Source: Lagopus muta (taxonomy: Eukaryota; Chordata; Aves; Galliformes; Phasianidae). From it: DNA of 64,000 bases. Below the pieces are notes generated by a model. That model was not told the origin of the DNA, ran no database searches, and was given only the letters and a program-made list of their open reading frames with translations. Positions 24,001 through 38,800 of the stretch are shown here, one piece after another; position 1 is the stretch's first letter, and every line of letters begins with the position of its first letter. The stretch spans positions 10,831,505-10,895,504 of the forward strand of contig NC_064434.1 in the NCBI RefSeq assembly GCF_023343835.1, in the 5' to 3' direction. The translations under genes were made by a program, and so were the position numbers.

Positions 24001-26809
24001 AGCTAAATTATACATAAATTTAAGTTTCACATAGGCATGTATTCATTTTTTAAATACACAGTAGTTATCCAAGTATATGTCAACTTGAAACCGTTCTAGC
24101 AGGATGTTGTACTTACCCAAGTTAATTTATTTTGGAGGGAGAATTTCAAAAGTTATACATAGATGTTAAAGAGGGCTTAAAATTTCCCTGGTAATTAACT
24201 ATGTGTTAACGTATGATGATATGTGTTGGTTTCTTTTGTATTATATGTGTTTTCTGTGTGCTTTTAAGAAAAGGAATTTTCTTTCTTCTTGAGATAGAAC
24301 ATCTCATTGAACACCAATTAATGAGGAGAGCAGCAGAAGTTTGGCTCAGCATGTTTTCTGGGGGAGAAACTTGGAAATGCCTGATTTAAGATATTCTTTC
24401 CTAGATTTGTGGCTGTTTTATATATCTGACAAGCTGAGATGCAATTGCTTCAATATGTAAGCAGTTGGCAACTTTAGTACAAATGAACTGAAGATGAAGA
24501 CACAGTAACTTTCGTTTTTTTCTGTTTCTTGTTTTTTGTTTGAAGAAAAAAAAAAACCTTCAGTGCTTCTGTTACAGGTGGAAAAAGTTCTGTTTTAACT
24601 GCGCTGATTGTTGGACTTGGAGGAAAAGCCACTGCTACTAATAGAGGTTCCTCATTAAAATTGTTTGTAAAAAGTGGAGAGACGTAAGTATAACTTCCTT
24701 AGTTTTAAGGTGGAATATGTTTTGAGACTGATTCAGGTTAGTTGCTCAGTATTCTGGCAACTTAATTCTTCTCTGATCTCCTACTAGGTCTAACAGATAA
24801 AAATAAAAATCAAAATGCTGAAAGGGCCACGTTAAAAATAAATGGAAATGTACCAGTAGCATGCTGTTCGCCAATGCACATATAGGATACTGCTTAAGTT
24901 AGTTCTCATGTATTAGATGTACTGGAATATCCTACAGACAGATTGAAGAGTTCATTTAGAAAGTTCACCAGAAATGAATCATTACTGTTCTGTGAGCACG
25001 AGTTTAATTCTTTCTGTCTTTCTAGTGACATGAGTGTATGCGCAGTGCAAAGACCTTGACACATGGGGGGATTATTTAATGTGTAGGATGTGAATTAATG
25101 TCTGCTGCAAGAGTGGGGATAGTGTGTTTAGGGGAACCAGAAAAAAAGATGAGGTTTAAAACCTTGTCTTTACATAAAGCTGCAACTTGAAGCCCCAGAC
25201 TTTTCCTTTCAGAAATATCTGGAGTAAAATTGCTTCAGTACCTGCCTTGTGTAGTAACATTTCAGCATTCCCATTAGAAACAGAATATCTGAATTCAGAA
25301 TTGAAACCATATTCCTTCTTTTCCAAAAAGAAAAACAAACACTTTAGTATACTTTAGTACACTTTAGTAGTGAACTATAGGTTACTTTGTTCAGGGATGG
25401 CTATACGAGCCAAGCAATTTGTAAGCTTATAAGCCAGCCTGGACATAAGGGAACAACCAGAAAGGAGCTTGATAATGCAACTTGAAGATGAAGGTACTGA
25501 GGTATGAAGGAAAAGTGGGAGAGTCTGTACATTTGCTTTTTGCTCATGACTTACCTGAAGTTGCAAACAAAACAGTGTGATGATCTTTCTGTCCAGTTGT
25601 CTTCAATGCTGTTTTGGCTTTGATATCATCAGTGTGTTTTGTTCCAATCTGTACTATGAATGACTTTTTGTAGAAAATTATTAAGTTCTGATTTTTTTTC
25701 TTTTTTAATTTATAACTCATTTCAGCTATTTGTGGATGCTTGTGTGTTTACTCTTTGTTTGTTTGTTTGTTTTTTTCCTTTAGTTCTGCAGATATCTCAG
25801 TAACACTGCAAAACCAAGGCAGAGATGCATTTAAACCAGAACTGTATGGTGACTCTATTATTGTGAATACGCACATTAATCTGGAAGGGAGCAGAACATA
25901 CAGACTGAAAAGCAAATCTGGTTGGTGATAGTTTGTTTTGCCCTCAATCTTTAAATGCTTTAATGGTTTAATTACTTTAAATGAATTTTCTTAGAAGGTT
26001 AACTTTTCTGTATCTGTGTTGGCATGTTAGACTGCAGTATGCTGGCATGTCACAGCAGTTACTTTTCTCTCTCAAACACTCTTCCTCTCCCCATTAGGTG
26101 CTGTGATTTCTTCAAAAAAGGAGGAACTCTTAGGAATGCTGGATCACTTTAATATACAGGTAATTATTAGTGTTTCAATTCTGTTTAATTTAAGACATTA
26201 GCTTGTGATGTTTCATTTTTCTAAATGAGAGAAGTTTGCCTTTTCCTCGTTATGATCACTTACAGTGGCAAGAGAGCATTAAAATTTAATATACCTTGTA
26301 CAGTGCTGGATAAGACCTTATTCCGTGCAGGTCAGTGTTCACTGTCATCTACAAGCTTGGTATATCCTGTCAATGAAAGATAGCACTGGTAGACTTCGTT
26401 CATATGCAAAGCTTTTTTGTTTTTTTTTTAATCACCTGCTGATTCTTTCAGTTTTTGCTGTTCTGTCAGTTTTTTGTTTTTCCTTATTTTTTTTTTCTAC
26501 TTAAGTGATTAATGAAAAATCAGTTACTTTATACTTGATGTGCACTATTCAAAATAGTGCACCTGTCAAACAGTATAAACTTCTGTTACTGTGTAATGAT
26601 TTTATTGTGGAAACTTGTGTAAGAATATATTGGGCAATTCTTTGAGTTGAATGTGGTAGTTTGGGCAGTTGATGAAAGAAGAATTAAACGTTGTTGCACA
26701 AAATTCCCAATTCAGGACTTGTTAAGTCAATAAAACTTCTCTGAAGTCACTGATTCTTGTGAAAACAATTCCTTAGATGCCTTTATTGTGTTGCAGTGTT
26801 GTGTTTGGA

Positions 26810-26859
<50 letters not shown>

Positions 26860-29800
26860 TTCAGGGATGTGAGATTATAAGTCTTTTTTTCCCTAAAATA
26901 TAAATGAAGTAACATATCCAATATTACAGGTAGAAAATCCTGTGTCTGTTTTAACCCAAGAGATGAGTAAGCTCTTCTTACAGTCTAAAAATGAGGGTGA
27001 CAAGTATAAGGTAAGAAAAATCATGTAACACTTTGATTAAATAATAAATGGTAACTTTCAGAATTGGTCAGTTGGTTTCAAGTAATTATTTAAAAAATGC
27101 AGCCCAGTGAAACAAGCAAACAAAACATTTGAATCCAGAATATTGATTTCAAATTTGTAGAGGCGTTATTAAGGGGTAGGAAAAGAAAAATCATATTCAG
27201 AAATCTAAATTTTAAATATCTAATTGGAGCAATTATACACTTTGCAAAAGATGATCATTGTGGTCCTCTTCAACTCAGGCCATTGTATGATTCTATGATT
27301 TTTCTATGATAATTATTTTAAGTTCATTTAGGTATGCTGCTGAATCTGACATCTGCATTTTTCTTAATCCCCTGTTAGTTTTTCATGAAGGCAACTCAGT
27401 TGGAACAAATGAAAGAAGATTATTCGTATATCATGAAAACTAAAGAAAATACACGTCTTCAGATAGAACAAGGAGTAGAGGTATATTAAAATTACAATCA
27501 TTGTTAGTACTGTTTTGAGCACTGAAATAATTAGCAGTTGAACTGCTAAGCTCCAAAACGTACCTTTCCAATGTCTCATTGCATTGTAGCTTTATGTACT
27601 CACAGTGGAACTTTTTGGTTTTTTTTTTAAAGCGTCTGAAAGAGCTTAAGCGAATTTACTGTGAAGAAAAGGAGCGCTATGAAAGCATTGAGTGTGTGAA
27701 CGAAATGCAGAAACGTCTTGAAGAGCTGAAACATAAAATGGCCTGGGCAGTGGTAAATTTCTTGATAAAGTGTTTCCTCAAGAGAAGCTTACTTTAAATT
27801 ATTTCTGAATTACTGCAGACATTCTGATATATGCTGATATTTAGGTGGCTGAGATGGAGAGAGAAATACAACCGATCAGAGAAGGCATCAAAGCTGAAGA
27901 AGGAAATACAGAAAAGTTTGATCAGAAGCTGGAAGAATGTCAGGTACACAAAAGGTTTTAAACTGTATGTTAATTTCCAGCTTCCTCGGCTCAGGGATAG
28001 AAATAGTATTTAAATTGGATGCTCCTTTAACTTTAAGATGCTGAAGCTGGCCATCTTGGCTTTTTACAAGATGCTGCAACCTTACAAATAGCAGTGGTTA
28101 CCATTTACACACTTATTTGGCCATCTAAAGCGTAACAGTAACACTTGCATTCCACGTTTCATTGGACAAAAATAATAAGATGCTTAGTTTTCTGCTGGTT
28201 GTTAGGGGTACATGTGTGTATTGCTTTCACGCTGATAGCTTTCATTTAGGTAAAGGTTATGTTGTGTTGACTGGGAATTTAGGATGGCTAATATTGCTTG
28301 TTGCAGCAAATGGCAATTTAAACTGTTTCATGGTTGAGAGTCCTTCCTTACTCAATATTTATTTCTATAACAGTAGAGTGTCGTGATGCAAAGAGATACT
28401 TGGAAATAAAACATTATTTGGATAGTACTTAAGTCTTCTGGAGGTAACAGGAAAGAATAATAAAAGACAAACATTCAGAGTTATGTATAAAACATAATTT
28501 GCAGAAAAATTCTATACAATGTTATTTTAAACTTTTTAGCCTCTTAAAACTCCTCCAAATTTTCTGAATTGGCACTCGCTTTTCACTGAAATTTTTAATA
28601 TGCAAAAAATTAGAAGTACATATTTTTGCAATTCAAGTGTTTTTACTTTATGGCCATACACATCTATCTGTGTGGTACTGAGGAAACTTCGTCTGGATGG
28701 TGGTCTCATCTCTTTTCATGGCAGTGCACTTGGCCTTACTGCAGAAGTAGTCTCATATTTTAGTAAAACCTGAGTAAGAAAAGAAGGTTTGATAGTTCAT
28801 TGGTTTCCGGAGTGTGCTCCTATGTTTATTTTCCTCTTTGCATATCTGTAGTGTCAATTACATATAAGACATGTCAGCAAATGGATTCTTTTCAGTGGTA
28901 TTTCTTCTATAGCATGAAGAGATTCTGATGATTTTTTTTTTTTCCATTTCTACACAAATGTCATTCTCTTGTTGCCCTAAAGATAAAAGTAAATGAAGCA
29001 GAAGAAAAGTGCAAAGCAATACAAGAGCAGTTGATAACAGTAAATAGTGAAGCTGAAGCCCTGCATACTCAATGTATGTCTTCAAAAGCCGAAGTTCAGA
29101 CAAGAAGAAAAGCAGTCAATGAAGCTGAGGTAGGCAAAGGAACTTATTTAAAACCTTGATCCTGTCCATGCTCTACCCGTATGTACTTCTTTGTCTGTGT
29201 CTAGGCTTTATGAATGTTGTATAGCTCAGTGTAGTTTAAAATAGGTCTAATTTCTGGCTTGACTGGCAAGCAGCTTCTGTTCGCAGTCACAGAGTTTATA
29301 TCTTTACACAGGTGTTAAGAAATGCACAGCTTAAGTCAGCACTAATAAGATTCAAATGGGTGAAATGGAAGGAATAACAAAGTTAAATTAAAGTTCTTCT
29401 TGTCTCAAGTATTGATAATTGTTTGTTGTACAGATGCAGTTCAGTGTTTACTTCCTCAAAATTGTAATTGTGTTGAAATTACTCTGCCATTAAACTAATA
29501 TGCCCTATTTCCTTCACAGGTGCTTTATAATCGTGTCAGAACTGAGCTGAAACGTCTGGCAAAAGATGATGAACAGCTACATAACCGAATTGAGGAAATG
29601 AAAAAGAGGTAAATACTCATACTGTGATGTTGTGTTGTTGGTGGATAGATATGTACAGAGTGAGTTCTTCTGAGTAATGGGAAAATCTACAGCAAGAGAA
29701 AAAAATTGTTTAAACTTTCACAGGCTCCACTCAAATATTTAAACATCTCTACTTTGTATAACGAGGTTTCCATTGGATGATGATGAGGCAATTGGGCAGG

Positions 29801-32800
29801 AAAAAAAAGGCTTTTCTTTTTCCTGATGACATTTTCTAGCTTACACAGTGTTGCAATATAATTAATCATTAAATCAAATGTAGTAGGAATGCAACCAGGA
29901 GAGAGTTATGTATGAAATAAATCACTGGTACCTGTTTTGTAGATATTATAAATGCTCTGAATCTTAAATATAATTTTTTGATACATAGATCTTATATATG
30001 TTGCATGTAAATAAAGTCTGTGTCACAAATCATCATTCTCTTTTCAAATACTGAAGTATGATGACTTTTCTAGTGCTTATCAGGCTTCAGAGCCTGAAAG
30101 GCTGGAAAAACAAAGGAAAATCACACAGTTAAAGGAGAAGTTGAAGGCACTTCATGATGAAGAAATAATGATTGGCCAACAGATGCATCAGTTTCAGCAA
30201 GCTATTTATAAGCATAAAGAAGAATTTGCTAAGCTTAAGTAAGTTAGTTTTTGAACATAACTATTTTTCTTCATATTGTTGAGATCTCTTAAGTACCTGC
30301 AATTCTTTGTGTTCTTGACATGTTAGGCTCCAGTTTCTGTATTTGTTTCCCCCACCTACTTCCTTCCTTAGTTATCATAGGACTTGCTAAACTTTTCTTT
30401 GGCAAAATATGACTGAAGCTAGAAAATTTTGGAGAGTTAACAAAACTGTACAGGATAGTTATTATGTCGTATCTAAGTACAAATTTATAGACTTTGAACC
30501 GTTTGCTTTAGATGTCTATTTACCCATGATTGAACTAGAAAAACAACGTGTTCCTAGGTTTAGATTTGGGAACCTGAACTTTTGTACAATGGTCACCTGA
30601 GAGCTTTGTGGTGATGTTGGTATTTATTGTTCTAAGAGCTTTGGGAATTTGGGAAACACATGCTATAAATTTTCAGTTTGTTAGATGTCTTTATTTGTAT
30701 TAAAAAATCATGTTAGAATACTCTCCTGCTATTATGCTTTTTTTCTTCAGTTAAATGTTAGTGAAATTGTACTGCTTGATATTTTTGGAAACATTTCTGT
30801 TCATCTGCTTTGATGGCATTTGTACCTTCATTTGTGACTTCTGTTTCTACCTCTCACCGTGGTTAGGAAGAAAAGTAATGTAAAACTGTGTGGCAAAGTA
30901 GCATTTTCTTGTGTGGGGTTCTTTTCATTTTTTGTTTCATGTTCTTTGAAGCTCTAAAAATAGTTGCAAGTGTGTAGCTCACTGTACATTGAAATACTGA
31001 AGTCCTGACATGCTGTCCTATTATATTAGTTTTTGAAAAATAAGATAACTATATCTGTGAAATCAAGGCTGTTCTTCTACTGGAAAAAAAATATCTCTTC
31101 TCTTAGGAGAGAAGACTCTGATGTGAGACAAGACTTGGATGCTAAACAGAAGCACCTGAGAGAGCTGAGAGATAGTAAAACAAATGCCTTCAAAAGATTT
31201 GGACAGCATATGCCATCATTGCTTGAAGAAGTTGAAATAGCCTTCAGGCAAGGGCAATTTAAACACAAACCTGTTGGACCTTTAGGTAAGAATGACAGCT
31301 TTTCAGCTTTTCCAAGACAATTTTTGGGCTTTTTCTTTGTGAGTTTTATTGAAGAGCTGATAACGTCAACAGTGAACTTCAGAAAATCTGTTGTTTGTGA
31401 AGCTTCAGATGTATCTTTAGTCTGGGAAATACAGAGGGAAGTTCTGTACATGGGTGCCATTGTATACTAAAAGACTATACCATAGCTAAGATTTCAGTGC
31501 AAATAGCTGAGCTTCCTTCTGTGTTGCAAGTATCCTCTGCATGCTGCATAGATCTTGTGTAGAGTATTACTTCAGCGAGATGATAGGCTTTATGTCTCAC
31601 ATCTCCCTTCTGTGCTCCAGTTGACTGTAGCTTGGTGAAAGCACTGTCCTAACGTCAGATAGGTTTTTTACTTAAAATATACAGTGACTGCCTGGTGGTG
31701 TTGTCATGCTTGAGATGTTTTGCATGGAGCAGCTTAGAAAAAACTTTTTGGGAAAGTTTGATTTCATTTATGTTGTCAGAGATATTCAAAGCTGGGGTCT
31801 CGAGCCCCCAGTACAAGAAAGACAGGGAGCTGTTGGAGAGGGTTCAGGGGGTGACAAAGATGATCAGAGGGGCTGGAGCACCTCCCCTATGAGGACAGGC
31901 TGAGGGAGCTGGGCTTGTTCAGCCTGAAGAAAAGAAGGCTGCGGGGTGACCTCATTGCAGCCTATGAACAGGAGGGGAGCCAACTCTTTGAAAGGGTAGA
32001 TAATAGCAGGACAAGGGGAAACGGTTTTAAGTTGAAGAAGGGTAGACTCAGGTTGGATATGAGGGAGAAGTTCTTTACTATGACAGTGGTGAGGTGCTGG
32101 AACAGGCTGCCCAGAGAGGTTGTGGATGCCCCGTCCCTGGAGGTGTTCAAAGCCAGATTGGATGGGGCCAGGGGCAGCCTGGTCTGGTACTAAATGGGGA
32201 GGTTGGTGGCCCTGCATGTGGCAGGGGGGTTGGGGATTCATGATCCTTGAGGTCCCTTCCAACCCTGTGATTCTGTGAGGCTGACAAGCAGGGACGTTGG
32301 AGCTTGAGGATCCTTGAGGTCCCTTCCAACCTAAACCATTCTATGATTCAAAGCTCTGTTCAGTTTGTAAGTGGCAGTAAGGGCTTCAGCGTGTTCTAGA
32401 GGTAAATGCAAAGACAGGATGCTTAATTAATGGGAGTACCAGGCGCTTACTGCAGAGTGAGGATGTGTGAACACAGTACTACCAAAAGGTGATATACAAT
32501 GGGAATCCTCACCATAGTTTGATTTGCAGTGTAGCTGTTCCTCTGCCTTTAGCCTTAAAGCGTGAAATTGTTAGCAAGTGATCTTTGCCCTGATTTGCTC
32601 TTCCTTTTCTGCTGTCAGATATGTGCCACAATGGAATTAACAGTGACCTAGAATTTTTAGGGGGAGGGAAAAAAAAAGCAGTAAGCCTATATACGTAGGT
32701 TTCCCTAGGAAGAGATATTGTCTGTATTTTCAGGGGTAGTTTGTCTGTTTTGCTATTTTCTTTAGTTAAAGTTTGCTTTTATTTTGGTTTTCTTTTTCTT

Positions 32801-35800
32801 TCTTTTAACAGAGATTTATTTCAGACTCTCTAAAAAAAAAAAAGGAAAAAACAAACAAACAAACCTGAAGTGATAAAAGTGCACTGCTTAAATATGTTAT
32901 AGACAAAAGCTAAAGCTTTGTCTTTTATGTTTGTTTAGGTGCTTTCATTCATCCAAAAGATCCTGAACTATCTCTGGCTATTGAGGCTTGTTTAAAGACC
33001 TTAGTTCAGGCATTTTGCTGCGATAATCATAGTGATGAAAGAATTCTTCAGCAACTGATGTCAAAATATTATCCACGTGGAGCTAGACCTTCAATAATTG
33101 TAAATAAATTTCATGATAAGATTTATGATGTTAGACACAGGTAAGTTGTGATTGGAGTGTTGCTACGTAGCTACAGTGATTCAAATTATTAAGAGTTGAA
33201 AGGAACTATTTGTAATACAATTTAAAGAATCTTGTGTAAGTTTTATGCATGGTTGTTTTTTCTTCTTTTCTTTAGTGCAGTTCATCATCCAGAGTTCCCA
33301 TCAGTTCTCACAGCGTTGGAAATAGATGGTGCAGCGGTTGCTAACTGTTTGATCAATGTGAGGAGTATAGAAAAAGTCCTGCTAATTAAAGTAAGGCTCT
33401 CCACTCCCTACAGGCCTTTAAAGAAAGGCATTATCTCTTTGTGTAGTAAATGTAGGACCTTCTCTGGTTTTTGCTTATCACAAACACTGAGATAGAGAAT
33501 TCTTCCATCCCTGAAAGGCTGAGGGATTTGAACTAGTTGGACTTTAAGGTCCCTTCCAACCCAGTCATTCTATGATTCTATGAAGCATAACTTCCAGACT
33601 CATTGAGAAGAGGTGAGGTCTCTGGCTCACTGGACCCAAACTGCAACAATTATCAGTGTTTTAATGCAGTACACAGATGTGCATTTCTCCTGGCAGGCCT
33701 TCCATAAAGGCACTCATGACACATAATATGCTGTCCATATCCCACTTTGAACACCATTTTCTGCTTAGACAATGACCATCAGGGCCCTAAATATGGGCCT
33801 TATTTAAGAATCAGTAAGATTAGAGCTTTTACTCTTGTTATTTCCTCACTCTTCCTTCACTGTCTCACCACATCACTGTGCTCATAGGTCTTGATTTCTC
33901 TCTCAGAGATTGCTTCTGGTCAGTCAAAAAATCATGCTGATTTCTGCTATGTGGCTGCTTGGGATGTCTCTGTCCAACATCCCTGGGTATTCCTTGGCAT
34001 TTTTCTCTACAGAGCTCTCCCTGTTTCTTTCCAGGGTTGTCCCAGTTTATTCTGAGAATGCACATCACCTTTCTGGGCCCCTAATTTATCTGTTTTTCCA
34101 GTCTAAAATGTGTACCTGTGATCAGCCTCCGAATTGTTGTCTCTTTACTACTTGTCAGATAAAGGATGTGTCAGTTTTCCGTAGTCCATGTGTTACCAAA
34201 ACTTGTAGTCACCACTTCCACTTAAACCTAGCAAGTAGCAGGCTTGTGCTTGAGAATTCCAAATCTTTTTGACATTCGCCCACTCATGTCTATGCGAAAT
34301 CATTTTCCATCTGATTGTGTTTCCATCTGGTCCTTTTAAGACCTAACTGAACAATTTCAACTGAATCTGAAAAAAATTGAAAAAAGTGTGGTGTAGAGGA
34401 AGTAATACTTCAGCATGTATGAGTGTATAAATAGTAATTTCCTCAGACAAAGACACTTGTGACCATTTAATCTGACAGTGACAATTGTTTTTACCAGCAG
34501 ATTTCCCAATCTTTAATTTAATTTTGTTTGATGTACTTAGCAGATCTCTTTAAAACATTATTTCCTCGGTGTGTATTCCACTTCTGATAATTAAATATAT
34601 TTAGCGTGTAGTGACCTTTTGATTATTGATTTATTATTTTTTTTTCCCTCCCATGGCAAATTACAAGGGACTGATCAGACTACATAATTTACAGTTTAGA
34701 AACTGGCAGCTAAACTAAGTGGATTGTTTTTGAGGACATGGATTGTTTTGAGAACGTGAACATCTTACTCAATGGAGAAAAGCAGATTGTGACATTAGAG
34801 ACTTTTTCAAATTATTCTTCAATTTCTGCATTTCTTGTTTTTCATTAGTGAGAACTGCTAGATCTGTTTTAAATTGATTTCTGTAATTGTGGTGAATTTT
34901 CTATAGGTATGATGAGGCAATTTTGTTTTTCAGAGTAGCTATAAAGCTCGTGAAGTAATGCAGTCTAACAATCCTCCAAAAAATTGTAGAGAAGCTTTCA
35001 CTGCTGAAGGTGATCAAGTATTTAACAGACGATATTATTCTTCTGATTACCTCAGACCCAAGTATCTAAGCAAAGATGTTGAAGCAGAAATAAGGTTAGC
35101 AACTTGCAATGTTGTTTTTGTTTTTTAAAATACCCATACATGTATTTATTGATCTGAATGATGGAATTTTGTATTTGTCTGTTTGGATGTGTGTACATCA
35201 GAGACACCCACCTCCCAATAGTCTCCTTTCTCCCCCACTCTGAGGTTCACGTATCATTTTTCAGAATGGAGAATTCTGGAAAACTTCTCTTTCAGTGCCT
35301 TTACCATGAAAAAAAAAAATTAGTAGTTCATCTTTGAAATCTGGTTGGATTTTTAAAATCTTGAATTCTCACCCAGTAAATTGAGGACATTGAAATACCA
35401 AATGTGACCCAAAGTAATGAAACATTCATGAGGAATGGGGTATGTGAAACTTATTAAATTCTGATTCTGGAATGAGACATAATCAGTCCAATCCATTTTA
35501 TGCATCCTTAACAATAGTTAAGAAATTGAACGCTTAAACACAAAGATTATGGGTGTCATTTGTTTGTTTGAGCTGTGACATTAGTAAAATTTTGCCTTCC
35601 TTTTCTAGGGATCAAGGACTCTAGCAGAGCTTAGTTATCAATAGATAGTAATAATATAAAATATAATAATAATAATAAAAAATATAGGTTTTATTTTGCA
35701 TTTCAAATAGGTTTACCACATGCTGAAAGAACTCATGGAAGTCTCTGATATCTTTAATAGAAAGAAAAGTATGAGAATGTATGGAATATTTTTTCATATT

Positions 35801-38800
35801 GTTTTCTCTATTGTTGGAAGTAGGTTTTTCCTAGTCAAAGCATTTCTCTCAAGAAATATTCCTGTAAGTAATTCTGCAGTTTAGTTCAGATATTTGGCCT
35901 GTTTGCTACAGTTGCTAACAAGAGTTACCAGTGGTTCAAATTATATCAATACTTTGTTCACCTGGAACTAAACAACCATTATCTGGTAGTTATCAACTGT
36001 GAGCTCTACTGCAGAGGTTTGGTATTTTTTTTTTACTGATCAGTAATTCACTGATCACAAACCTAAGATATTTTTTGTGATATTTTTCTATGCTTTGCTT
36101 TGTCACACATTTATCTGTGGTTGTGTGTATATATAATAATATCCCAGTGTCACTTTTTTTTTTCTTTTTTTTGGTAAAGTCTCTTGGAGAATGAAATTGC
36201 AAGCCGGAAAGCACAGCTGGCAGCATCTCAGCAACGTTTGTCTTCCACTGAAAAGGAAATTGAGCAGAATGAAAGTCATCTTCATCATCATCGACAGCAT
36301 CAAAAAGAACTACAGGTAAACATAGGCACAGTGTTCCTTTTTAGATTCTGCTCAGTCTTTTCCTGTTTCACTTTGACTTTCCCTTTGAGCAGATGATAAT
36401 TTTGAGTATTTATGCTTACCCTTGCTTTGGCATTTGTGTGAAAACACAGAAGATTTTATATGCTAGCAACTATAGAATACTTTCATCATTTAGGATGATG
36501 GAAGTTTTGGCAATATTGTTGTTGTTCTTTATGGTGTTCTTGTTTCATTTTGTTTTTTCACTGTTATGCTAAAGCTCATAAATAAAATCTCTGCTGCTAT
36601 TTTGGGACATAAGTGGAAAATTGTTGCAGTGTTTAGTAGAGGCTTCTTTCTGCTATGTTCCCCTTCTGTATTTCTGTTGAGCATTGCCTTTTTGTTCCCA
36701 GAATATTGCTTATTTTCCTGTCTTTCATTTATATTCTTGATCTATTTTAGTATGTTGAATATTCCACACTTTAAAGTTTTGTTTAATAAAAAAGATAAAT
36801 TAAACCATTTTACAATTTATATATTAGTACTTGTTTTCTGCAAGACTTCCCATGCAAGTGGGTATGATAGATATCTATGGTAACTAATGATGTTATTACT
36901 GTTAGGAAATATAAGATGATATATACCAATCAAGGTTATATTCAGCAAATCACCAATAAGAACCAGCACACAAATGGCACATGAATTTGTATTAAATGAA
37001 TATAAAATATTTTTCATTCAGATTTCACGTTGAATGGAAACATGGTTATAATTTAATGATTTAAAGTGCATATTATTTTCACATTAAGTTCTGCCTTATA
37101 GAAATGGATTCCATAGGTAAGCAGGAAGAATTCTGTCTCTCATAGCCACTGATGAAGCTATAAGTTGAAACGTATTTCTTTCTATGTAGATTTCAGTGAA
37201 TGAACGGCTTTTCTTTTTTAGGTAAGCTTAATATTATTTACTTTTTGTCTAGATAAAAATGCGACGAACAGCTGCAGAAATAGCAGACCTCGAGAATGTT
37301 GATGAAATCCAGTATATGGACATCCGTGTATTAGTAAGGAAAGATTACCCAATTTTAACTAATAAGTTTGTGGGATGTTGGTAATGATTGACAATTAGGA
37401 ACAAGCAGGCACCCTAGATACCCTACATTCAGGGTGCAAGTTGGATAAACAGCAAAGAATTGTATACTTTACAGAAAGTCTACAGATATGTCAGCGGTAT
37501 TATTTTATTTCTGATGGATGTTTGTTTTGTGGTTTTTTTTGTGGGGTTTTTTTTCCTACTTTTCCTCCTCTCTTCTTCAAATGAGTGGTGCACTGCAGGT
37601 GCATGGAAGGCAAGGTAGTGGTGTCAAGAAATATTCTGTGAATTTGCATTGGTTATTTCAAGTTACACAGTGCCATAAAACGTTGGCTGGGGAAAAGCAG
37701 TGAATGTAGGCTTGGAGGTCAGAAGCAGCAGCATCAAAGCATACATAAAGGACACTCTGGACCATAATAGGAAGAAAGGTTGTGGGAACTGGGCTTGCTT
37801 AGCTTCTAGAAGAGAAGGCTCTAGGGAGACCTCTTTGTGGCCTTCCAGTACTTGAAAGGAGCATATAAACAGGAGGGAGAACAACTGTTTGCAAGGGTAG
37901 ATAGTGATGGGACAAGGGGGAATGGTTTTAAACTGAGACAGGGAAGGTTTAGGTTAGATGTTTAGGTTAGATATTAGGAGGAAGTTTTTTACACAGAGGG
38001 TGGTGACACACTGGAGCAGGTTAGTCCTTTCTTGGATATTTCTTGTTTTTTTTTCTCTTTTTTTCTGCACTTCCTTATCACTATTGTGTATTATTAGCTG
38101 TTATTTCACTTGATATTTGTCTTTCATTCTTACCTTGCTTTCAAAATTGTCTGATTGTGAAGAAGCATCTTAGTATAATACAAGGTTCCACTTAAGTTTT
38201 TTCCCAAATATTTGTCTTTCTAAAACAAGAAGTATGTATGGTGATAATCAGTTAGTAATGGTATAATTGTCTTGGGAACAGTGACTGTACAGTTACTCAT
38301 CCTATATTCCTGTAAAAATAATGTGTAAATACACATCTTCCTTTTGTTCTTTATTTTATTATATTTTGACAGGAAGATGTGGCTGAAGAAAATAAAAAAA
38401 AGATGGAATCTGTAAGACAAGAAATGCAGGAAGAAAGCAGAAAAATGGAAGAACTGAATGGGATTCTTCGGGCAGCTGAGAAAAGATTTGAAGAAATTAA
38501 AGAGAAAATGAATCAAGTAGAAGATATCACCAATCCAATTAAGGTAGCAACACTTCCATATTTTAATTTTTGTTTAAATGGAGGGAGGATGGTTTTTCCT
38601 GATAGATTTAAGGCCTGCTTGAGAAAATAGATCATCTGTGGTTTCAACTTGTTTCTGACAAGGCCTGGCTAAGAATATTCATAACTGGTCAGTTTTCAAA
38701 ATATTATTTGGAGTTCTGTACAACAAAATGGTTGTTGTTCTATAAAGCTACACTATCACAGAAGGCATCATTACATGGTTTCGATTATTCAAGATTAGAG

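Noticed and set aside
25740-25928. Frame starting in the TTTG repeat before SMC6 exon 25784-25920
   Set aside because: It includes the real exon, but its apparent start is intronic and its end runs past the donor.
31077-31460. 127-codon minus-strand frame over an SMC6 exon
   Set aside because: Shadow of the SMC6 exon 31107-31285 and the intron beyond it.
33910-34272. 120-codon plus-strand open frame in the SMC6 intron after 33390
   Set aside because: Fairly long and hydrophobic in parts, but it resembles no family I know and lies between well-defined SMC6 exons. Probably chance or an old unidentified repeat.
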